DNA of 5,841 nt, taken from NCBI GenBank assembly GCA_023265535.1, contig JAHFTI010000301.1, forward strand, positions 1 through 5,841. The letters run 5' to 3'. The translations under genes and the position numbers were made by a program. Each line of letters begins with the position of its first letter. Position 1 is the first letter of the stretch. Below, piece by piece: positions 1-4,782 of this stretch. This stretch comes from Opitutaceae bacterium (lineage in GTDB: Bacteria; Verrucomicrobiota; Verrucomicrobiia; Opitutales; Opitutaceae). The notes beneath the pieces are model-generated. The model was given only the letters and a program-made list of their open reading frames with translations. It had not been told where the DNA came from and did no database searches.

Positions 1-13
1 CTCCGCCCCCCAC

Positions 14-514
14 TCACTCCAGCCTGAACTCCCCGCCGCGCTCGAGGTCCAGCAGCCTGCGCTTCATCTCCAGGCCATAGGCAAAGCCGCCGAGACCTCC
101 GCCCGTCGCGATGACACGATGGCAGGGGATGATGAGGCAGATGGGGTTGCTGCCGTTGGCCGAACCCACTGCGCGCGAGGCACCCGGCTGGCCCAGGCGC
201 TTGGCCAGCTCACCATAGGAACGCGTCTGCCCATAGGGAATCAGCAGGAGCTCCGCCCACACGCGTTGCTGGAAGGCGGTGCCGGCCGGTGCCAGGCTCA
301 CTTCGAAGTCGCGCCGCTTGCCGGCAAAATACTCCAGGATCTGGCGACGCAGCCCGGCGAGACGTTTGGGTGATTCCTGACTCCCCACAAATACGCTGCA
401 TGCCTTGTCCGGTGCCGGCTCGCCAAACGAGGTCCCCACCAGCTGCCCCTCCTCATTCACGCAGGCGCTGAAGGGGCCGACAGGGGTGCCAAAGGTGTCG
501 CGATAGGTCTTCAT
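14..514 (-). CDS. ogt: Methylated-DNA--[protein]-cysteine S-methyltransferase (Ogt/AdaB type)
   Basis: This 166-residue suicide enzyme transfers the alkyl group from O6-alkylguanine (and O4-alkylthymine) in DNA to its own cysteine, in the cytoplasm. The active-site motif PCHRV is at residues 130-134, with acceptor Cys131. Upstream lie the DNA-binding helix-turn-helix region (about 81-120), the likely arginine finger Arg114 in ASRAVG and the asparagine hinge Asn120. The substrate-loop segment GGLGGFAYG and KRRLLDLE follow near the C-terminus. Length is normal for the Ogt family. I chose the ATG at 514 because it overlaps the TGA of the upstream Ada-AlkA gene (ATGA). The only longer start in frame is a TTG at 541, which adds nine residues unlike the family. 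No Shine-Dalgarno precedes the ATG, which fits translation by coupling to the upstream gene. One oddity is Cys126, five residues before the acceptor, where proline, serine or alanine is more usual. The family call is firm. Confidence 0.96.
   Translation of the reverse strand: MKTYRDTFGTPVGPFSACVNEEGQLVGTSFGEPAPDKACSVFVGSQESPKRLAGLRRQILEYFAGKRRDFEVSLAPAGTAFQQRVWAELLLIPYGQTRSYGELAKRLGQPGASRAVGSANGSNPICLIIPCHRVIATGGGLGGFAYGLEMKRRLLDLERGGEFRLE
511..514 (-). promoter_or_regulatory. ATGA stop-start overlap coupling alkA to ogt
   Basis: On the minus strand the ATG of ogt (514-512) and the TGA of the fusion gene (513-511) overlap by two bases. The preceding bases are pyrimidine-rich and contain no ribosome binding site. 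Ribosomes that finish the Ada-AlkA protein probably re-initiate on ogt, giving linked synthesis of the two repair proteins. The overlap is read directly; coupling is inferred. Confidence 0.8.
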
Positions 515-1953
515 TCGGGGGCGGCTTGAAGGAACTGCCAAAGATGGGCGGTCGCAAGGCTGCGATACGGGGAAAAGGGCGACATGAGGCGGCGCGTCGT
601 GTCCGCATCGGGCCGTTCCTCAAGGCGACACAGGGCCTGAAGGCCGCTGGTCACGCCGGTGTCGCCCAGGGGCAGGCAATCGGCAAATCCCAGGGCCCGC
701 ATCATGAGGTAATTGACCGACCAGGGCCCCAGCCCGCGAACCGCCAGGAGCGTGCGCTCGGCACGCGTGGCCGAGGCCCCGGCCAGGGATTCCAGGTCCA
801 GGGAACCATCCGCCACGAGCTTCGCCACCGCAACCAGGTACCCGGCCTTCTGCCTCGAAAACTGCAGGGGCTGCAACTGCTCCGGTGCGAGCCGTGCGAT
901 GTCCGCCGCGCTGGGCGGAGGCACAAGCCCTTCCGGGCCAGCCGGGTTGCACAGTGCCGTCAGGCGCGCCTTGAGCGTGCACGCAAAGGCGAAATTGATC
1001 TGCTGGCCGATGATGGACCACACCAGCCCCTCGAAGACCGAGGGTGTCAGGCTGATGCGCAGGCCCTCACGCCCCTCCACCAGCCGCTGGAAGCCGAGCT
1101 TGCGCGCCAACCGAGCGAAACCTGCGGCGTTCTGCTCCAGGCCCAGCATGCCCGCCACCCGCCCATGAAGCTCCGCCATGTCCGCGGCTGCGGCCCCCGC
1201 GCCCGGGCTGACGCGCACCGCAGTATCCAACAATTGGATACTCACCGGGATCACCCCCGCCCGCAGCGGAAGCAGCAGCTCCAGCACCTGCTCCCCCGCC
1301 TTCCAGCGCTGGCTCCGCGACTCGCCGTCGCGCGCGAAGGCGCGCCGCAGGTGAGCCAGCGAATAGTCCCCGGGAAGCGTCAACACAAACGGCTCCCCCT
1401 CGCGCAGGCCCCGGTACTCGCCCGGGCTCAGCCCCGTGCTCGTGCGGAACTGCTCATGGAAGGTGGAGAGACTCTCGAAGCCCGCCTCCGCCGCCAGCTC
1501 CGCCAGGGCCGCCTTCCCGCAGCGCAGCCGACCCCGAACCCAGGCCAGGCGCGCACGCAGAAGCAACTCCGCCGGTGTGGCGTGGTAATGCTGCCTCAGC
1601 AGCTCCACAAGGCGTGTCGCACCGAAGCCAGAGCGCCGCACCAGGGCCTGGACAGAGGGGAAACGCCCGGGCTCGCGGCGCAACTCGGCCACCAGGGCCT
1701 CGATCGTCTCCAGCACCGGGTCCGCCCCTCGCTCAAAGTCGTCGGGATGGCACTTCCGGCAGGGACGCAGGCCCGCCGCCCGCGCCGCGCTGCAGTCCGG
1801 GAAAAAACGCACGTTTTCGGCCTTGGGCTTTCGTGCCTTGCAGGACGGCAGGCAATAGATGCCCGTCGTCAGCACCCCCGTGAAGAACCGCCCGTTGAAG
1901 GCCGCGTCCTCCGCAAGCAGTCTCCCATACATTTTCTCCCGGCTCATCCGCAT
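511..1953 (-). CDS. alkA: Ada N-terminal domain / AraC-type activator fused to AlkA DNA-3-methyladenine glycosylase
   Basis: This 480-residue fusion joins the sensor-activator half of Ada to an AlkA glycosylase. Residues 8-75 are the Ada zinc domain: Cys34, Cys38, Cys65 and Cys68 are the metal ligands, and Cys34 corresponds to E. coli Ada Cys38, which accepts methyl groups from DNA phosphotriesters. Residues about 78-182 are an AraC-type helix-turn-helix region. Residues about 188-265 match the AlkA N-terminal domain, though loosely. Residues about 266-478 are the HhH-GPD glycosylase, with SIIGQQIN (313-320), the hairpin VRGLGPWSVNY (405-415) and likely catalytic Asp431 in LPLGD. It should remove 3-methyladenine and related bases and activate its own operon after methylation. 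The same fusion followed by ogt is known from Mycobacterium tuberculosis (Rv1317c-Rv1316c). The start at 1953 has AGGG eight bases upstream; ATGs at 1947 and 1932 are alternatives. A longer reading from 2133 starts with TTG and would overrun the divergent gene. Confidence 0.94.
   Translation of the reverse strand: MRMSREKMYGRLLAEDAAFNGRFFTGVLTTGIYCLPSCKARKPKAENVRFFPDCSAARAAGLRPCRKCHPDDFERGADPVLETIEALVAELRREPGRFPSVQALVRRSGFGATRLVELLRQHYHATPAELLLRARLAWVRGRLRCGKAALAELAAEAGFESLSTFHEQFRTSTGLSPGEYRGLREGEPFVLTLPGDYSLAHLRRAFARDGESRSQRWKAGEQVLELLLPLRAGVIPVSIQLLDTAVRVSPGAGAAAADMAELHGRVAGMLGLEQNAAGFARLARKLGFQRLVEGREGLRISLTPSVFEGLVWSIIGQQINFAFACTLKARLTALCNPAGPEGLVPPPSAADIARLAPEQLQPLQFSRQKAGYLVAVAKLVADGSLDLESLAGASATRAERTLLAVRGLGPWSVNYLMMRALGFADCLPLGDTGVTSGLQALCRLEERPDADTTRRLMSPFSPYRSLATAHLWQFLQAAPE
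1222..1242. repeat. Perfect AT-rich inverted repeat inside the Ada-AlkA gene
   Basis: The arms AGTATCCAA (1222-1230) and TTGGATACT (1234-1242) are perfectly complementary across a three-base CAA spacer. The element falls in codons for Ser238 to Thr244, in the N-terminal AlkA domain. It uses codons such as CAA, TTG and ACT in a gene otherwise dominated by G or C at the third position. It is not followed by a T-run, so it does not look like an intrinsic terminator. It resembles a dyad operator or an mRNA hairpin. Its function is unknown and chance is not excluded. Confidence 0.6.
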
Positions 1954-1961
1954 GCCCGCCA

Positions 1962-1974
1962 CCCTAGCATAGGG
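1962..1974 (-). promoter_or_regulatory. Probable ribosome binding site of alkA within a small palindrome
   Basis: The minus strand carries AGGG at 1965-1962, eight bases before the ATG at 1953. This decided the start choice over the two downstream ATGs. The same bases form one arm of a perfect 5-base inverted repeat (CCCTA, spacer GCA, TAGGG). A hairpin in the transcript could partly hide the ribosome binding site, but a 5 bp stem is weak. Confidence 0.4.
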
Positions 1975-1976
1975 CG

Positions 1977-1984
1977 CGCGCTTT
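1977..1984 (-). promoter_or_regulatory. Candidate Ada box upstream of alkA
   Basis: The minus strand reads AAAGCGCG here, matching seven of eight bases of the E. coli Ada A-box AAAGCGCA. It lies 24-31 bases before the alkA start codon, and the gene it precedes encodes an Ada activator, so autoregulation is plausible. I see no B-box (GCAA) at conventional spacing. The position is close to the start codon, so it would require a very short leader. GCGC is common in this GC-rich sequence. Confidence 0.25.
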
Positions 1985-2011
1985 GTCGTCCGGATACCAC
2001 CGCCGCAATTT
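1983..2011 (+). promoter_or_regulatory. Weak candidate sigma-70-type promoter for the propeller gene
   Basis: TTGTCG (1983-1988) and CAATTT (2006-2011) are separated by 17 bases and lie about 40 bases upstream of the ATG at 2051. The -35 element matches four of six consensus positions, but the -10 element is poor. The element overlaps the candidate Ada box on the opposite strand, so the two divergent transcripts could interfere. Confidence 0.2.
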
Positions 2012-2020
2012 CCCTGAAGG

Positions 2021-2035
2021 GCCCGGACTCCGGGC
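2021..2035. repeat. GCCCGG-ACT-CCGGGC palindrome before the propeller gene
   Basis: A perfect 15-base dyad (6 bp arms, three-base centre) lies 15 bases upstream of the ATG at 2051. It could be a repressor operator just downstream of the promoter or a hairpin in the mRNA leader. Short dyads made only of G and C arise readily in such DNA, so a role is uncertain. Confidence 0.35.
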
Positions 2036-2050
2036 GGTGTTTGATTTCCA

Positions 2051-3349
2051 ATGCGCACGGTCCCAACCCTCCTTGCCCTCTGCTCCCTGCTCGGCCTGGC
2101 ACGCGCCGCCGACTCCTCCTGCTTCCACGCCAATGCCTCGCGCGACGGCGTCTACTCGACCTCCACCCTGTCTGCGCCCAAGGGGCTCAAATGGAGCCAC
2201 GCCACAGGCGGTCCCGTCGTTTCCTCACCCACTGTCCATGCCGGTCGCATCTACGTCGGCAGCGACGACGGCAAGTTCTACTGCCTCGACCTGGCCACCG
2301 GCTCCGAAAAGTGGAGCTTCACCACGGGCTCACTGGTGCGTTCCAGTGCTGCCGTCTCCGAGGGCTCCGTGTGGTTCGCAAGCTTCGACGGGAACGTCTA
2401 CTGCCTCGACGCCGACTCCGGGGCGCTGCGCTGGAAATTTGCCACCGCAGGAGAGCGCAAGTTCAGCGCCCGCGGCATCCACAGCTACCTGCCCAAGACC
2501 CAGGACATCCCCGATTTCTGGGACCTCTGGCAATCCTCTCCCATCGTCGCCGAGGGTCTGGTCCACATCGGTTCGGGCGACGGCAACGTTTACGCCCTCG
2601 ACGCCAGGACGGGCGAAAAGAAGTGGGCCTTCGCCACCGGGGGCGTGGTCCACTCCTCCCCCGCCCTCGCCGGAGGCCTCCTCTACATTGGCAGCTTCGA
2701 CCGGAAACTCTATGCCCTCGACGCAAGGACAGGCGCCCTGCGCTGGTCCTTCACCACCGGCGAGGATGCGGAGAATCACAACCAAGAGGGTATCCAGGCC
2801 TCACCCACAGTGGTCGGTGGTGTCGTCTATTTTGGTGCGCGCGACTTTCACATGTACGCACTCGACGCCGCCACGGGCGCCGAAAAATGGAGGCACAAGA
2901 TCACCTGGAGCAACGCCACTGCCGCCGTGGCAAACGGCCGCGTCTACTACGGCACCTCGATCCCTGCCCACTTCGTGGCACTCGACGCCGCCACGGGAAA
3001 GGAGGCCTACAAGGTCGACCTGAAGATTCCTGTCTTCTCGTCGCCCGCCCTGGCCGGCGGCACCGGCTTCGTGGGCTCGTTCAGTGGACGCCTCTATGCG
3101 ATCGACCTCGCCGAGGGCCGTGTGGTCTGGGATTTCCAGACCGAGGCCTCGCGCGCCAACCGCGCAGTGGTGCTCGCACCGGACGGCACTTTCGACTTCA
3201 AGCGCATCTTCACCTCGCGCTTTTACGAGGACATGCAACGCAGCGGCGACAAGCTCTTCGATCTCGGTGCCTTCATCAGCTCTCCCGCGATCTCAAGCGG
3301 CATCCTCGTGATCGGCAGCACCGACGGGAACATCTACGCCTTCGAGTGA
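2051..3349 (+). CDS. Exported PQQ-like beta-propeller repeat protein
   Basis: The 432-residue product starts with a Sec signal peptide (residues 1-19, probable cleavage after ARA) and is likely periplasmic or secreted. The rest is a chain of PQQ-type repeats of the form SSP-G-Y-GS-DG-YALD-TG-W. Repeats start near residues 58, 98, 162, 202, 250, 290 and 329, and a last half-blade (409-432) is probably closed by LKWSHATG near residue 46, giving an eight-bladed propeller. Two longer segments interrupt the pattern, at 134-161 and 365-408. The protein is shorter than PQQ dehydrogenases and has no adjacent-cysteine pair or heme motif, so I do not call it an enzyme. It could be a BamB-like scaffold, a ligand-binding protein or a quinoprotein-like protein. 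There is no strong Shine-Dalgarno; the ATG is chosen because the signal peptide begins there. It is divergent from the repair operon, and no functional link is evident. Confidence 0.92.
   Translation: MRTVPTLLALCSLLGLARAADSSCFHANASRDGVYSTSTLSAPKGLKWSHATGGPVVSSPTVHAGRIYVGSDDGKFYCLDLATGSEKWSFTTGSLVRSSAAVSEGSVWFASFDGNVYCLDADSGALRWKFATAGERKFSARGIHSYLPKTQDIPDFWDLWQSSPIVAEGLVHIGSGDGNVYALDARTGEKKWAFATGGVVHSSPALAGGLLYIGSFDRKLYALDARTGALRWSFTTGEDAENHNQEGIQASPTVVGGVVYFGARDFHMYALDAATGAEKWRHKITWSNATAAVANGRVYYGTSIPAHFVALDAATGKEAYKVDLKIPVFSSPALAGGTGFVGSFSGRLYAIDLAEGRVVWDFQTEASRANRAVVLAPDGTFDFKRIFTSRFYEDMQRSGDKLFDLGAFISSPAISSGILVIGSTDGNIYAFE
2222..3346 (+). repeat. Propeller-blade coding repeats with 120-base period
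   Basis: The LD/ID positions ending the YALD-like motif fall at residues 80, 120, 184, 224, 272, 312 and 352. Several neighbours are therefore exactly 40 residues (120 bases) apart. At the DNA level a 20-base identical stretch recurs at 2858-2877 and 2978-2997. Shorter near-identical stretches recur at 2591/2711 and 2281/2401, also 120 bases apart. The similarity points to blade duplication, conserved partly at nucleotide level. Confidence 0.75.
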
Positions 3350-3380
3350 GAGAGACGGCCGGACGGCCGCGGCGCCGAAA
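3350..3380. terminator. Convergent spacer with GC hairpin, possible bidirectional terminator
   Basis: Only 31 bases separate the two convergent genes. They contain two tandem copies of GACGGCCG (3354-3361 and 3362-3369), which can fold as CGGCC / GGCCG around a four-base loop, followed by the palindrome GGCGCC (3371-3376). There is no T-run on the plus strand and only a short one on the minus-strand side, so this is not a classical intrinsic terminator. Its position between two stop codons is the main support. Confidence 0.3.
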
Positions 3381-4637
3381 TCACTTCCGGATGACACACT
3401 CGTCGAACAGCACCCCGTCGGCGCTGTGCGTGCGCACGCTGAGCCTGTCCGCCCCCACCTCGATCACCTGGAAAAGCTGCTTGCCCGACGCGGTGCGCGC
3501 CATGAGCTCAGGATAGGGAGTGTTGCATTCGTAAAACTTCGGGCCCGAGGCGGACACCAGGTAGACGGTACCCTTCTCGCCCGCGGCCGCCACGCGCCCC
3601 TCGCGCAGCGGATGGCTGCGCATGTACACGTGGTCATGCCCCGTCAGCACGAGGTCCACCTTGTACTTGTCGAAGAGCGGGAGAAAGGCATCGCGGGTCT
3701 GGCGATTGTCACGCTTGGCGCCGCCATTGTACAGGGGATGGTGGAAGGCCACCACGGTCCAGGTGGCAGGGTTGCTCGCCAGCAGCGGCTCAAGCCAGGC
3801 CGCCTGCTCCGCAAGCCGCGTGTTGCTGTTGATCATGATCACGCGCAGGCCCTGGTAATCCAGGTGGTAGTTGGTCTCGCCCAGCCCCGCCACCCCGTTC
3901 TCCGGCAGCGTCAGGTTGGAAAGCCACACCTGCCCCACGCGCGCCGGATCACGCCGCGCATACGTGGGACGGTACATGTCGGGCTTGCCCTCCTTGAGCA
4001 GGTAGGCCGTGTCATGGTTTCCCGGCGTCATGATGCTCGGCACCATGCGCGCAATGAAGCCCATGCCGCCGAAAAATTCCGCCCACTGGGAATCGAGCGG
4101 ATCCCCGCAGATGTCCCCCGTGAAAAGCCAGAACGCCGCCTTGGGCGCCGTGCGGTAGGCCTCGCGAAAGACACGCGAGCAGTGCTCGGTGATCTCATCC
4201 TGCGGGTCACCCAGCCACACGAAACTGAAGGGCTTCGCCGAAGCCTCGGCGGTGGTGAACTGGTTCCACTCGCTGAGCTGCAGGCCCGCCCCCACGCGGT
4301 AGCAATAGCGCGTGCCCGGCTTCAGCCCCGTCAGCACCGCCGAATAGTGGTATGCGGGCGCCCCCACGGGCTCTGCCCAACGCTCCATCCGGGCCGGGAG
4401 CCGCTGTGCCAGCTTCACAAACTCAGTCCCCTCCGCCGCCACCGCCCACTCCACCACGGGCTCGCCCAATTCCACTTCCGTGCACCAGGTCACAGCCATG
4501 GAAGTGGCAGGCTCCGCGGTCAGGTTCAGGATGATCCGCTCAGGCTGGCGTGCAGGCTCGGAGGCCTCTGCGAACAGTGCCAGCAGGCAGGCGGAATGGA
4601 GGAAAAACAGGGAAAGGAACCTTCCGGAGCGCATCAT
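3381..4637 (-). CDS. Exported metallophosphoesterase, purple acid phosphatase-like, lacking the GDxxY tyrosine
   Basis: The 418-residue product begins with a signal peptide (MMRSGR, then a hydrophobic stretch to about 22, probable cleavage after AEA). A fibronectin-III-like N-terminal domain follows (about 33-130), as in purple acid phosphatases, and then a calcineurin-type catalytic domain (about 137-345). The metal motifs are WLGD (Asp144), TGD (Asp175), GNHD (Asn208), VAFHHP (His299) and GHDH (His334, His336). It should hydrolyse phosphate mono- or diesters outside the cytoplasm. In true purple acid phosphatases motif two is GDxxY, whose tyrosine binds Fe(III); here it reads GDICG, so the charge-transfer tyrosine is absent and another metal pair is likely. 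The substrate cannot be told. I chose the ATG at 4637 (4634 is equally possible) because the signal peptide begins there; an upstream GTG at 4667 adds ten residues with no ribosome site. It is convergent with the propeller gene and divergent from the receptor gene. Confidence 0.9.
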   Translation of the reverse strand: MMRSGRFLSLFFLHSACLLALFAEASEPARQPERIILNLTAEPATSMAVTWCTEVELGEPVVEWAVAAEGTEFVKLAQRLPARMERWAEPVGAPAYHYSAVLTGLKPGTRYCYRVGAGLQLSEWNQFTTAEASAKPFSFVWLGDPQDEITEHCSRVFREAYRTAPKAAFWLFTGDICGDPLDSQWAEFFGGMGFIARMVPSIMTPGNHDTAYLLKEGKPDMYRPTYARRDPARVGQVWLSNLTLPENGVAGLGETNYHLDYQGLRVIMINSNTRLAEQAAWLEPLLASNPATWTVVAFHHPLYNGGAKRDNRQTRDAFLPLFDKYKVDLVLTGHDHVYMRSHPLREGRVAAAGEKGTVYLVSASGPKFYECNTPYPELMARTASGKQLFQVIEVGADRLSVRTHSADGVLFDECVIRK

Positions 4638-4741
4638 GGAAAACGGCCGAGTGTGCCAATGCGCCACGCAAATTCAAGGGCGCTGCGACAAAAGCCCCCT
4701 CTCCTGCGACCACCGCCCCCACTTTCATAGCCCCCATTCCC

Positions 4742-4769
4742 TCAAGTGCTTTCAGCAAGGCGCCGATGA
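4742..4769 (+). promoter_or_regulatory. Sigma-28 (FliA)-like promoter candidate for the receptor gene
   Basis: GCCGATGA (4762-4769) matches seven of eight bases of the sigma-28 -10 element GCCGATAA. TCAAGTGC (4742-4749) matches five of eight bases of the -35 element TAAAGTTT, with a 12-base spacer against the usual 11. Transcription would start near 4776, leaving a leader of only several bases before the ATG at 4783. That agrees with the lack of a Shine-Dalgarno there. FliA-type promoters commonly drive chemotaxis receptor genes. The match is by eye only. Confidence 0.35.
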
Positions 4770-4782
4770 TCTGTGTTCGCGC

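Noticed and set aside
1330..1345. GCGCGC / GCGCGC inverted repeat with a GAAG loop in the Ada-AlkA gene
   Set aside because: Alternating GC runs are expected from Arg/Ala codons in this composition. Unlike the AT-rich dyad at 1222-1242 it does not stand out from its surroundings.
1954..2133. A 60-residue N-terminal extension of the Ada-AlkA protein starting at 2133
   Set aside because: It begins with TTG, overlaps the divergent propeller gene, and has no family similarity. The Ada zinc domain normally begins within a few residues of the start.
526..3516. A 996-codon open frame on the plus strand crossing both the Ada-AlkA gene (antisense) and the propeller gene (out of frame)
   Set aside because: It runs through two well-supported genes on opposite strands. 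Its product is Arg/Pro/His/Gln-rich low-complexity sequence with no recognisable domain. GC-rich codon use suppresses stops in such shadow frames.
3830..3841. Palindrome TGATCATGATCA inside the phosphatase gene
   Set aside because: It is the direct result of encoding Val-Ile-Met-Ile with ATC and ATG codons, so it needs no other explanation.
3426..4730. A 434-codon plus-strand frame antisense to the metallophosphoesterase gene
   Set aside because: It mirrors the phosphatase gene almost end to end, has composition typical of a shadow frame, and shows no domain. The minus-strand frame has all the catalytic motifs.
4638..4782. Possible small gene or RNA in the 145-base divergent spacer
   Set aside because: I found no start with a ribosome site, no conserved-looking peptide and no strong hairpin. 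The spacer is adequately explained as the promoter region of the two divergent genes.
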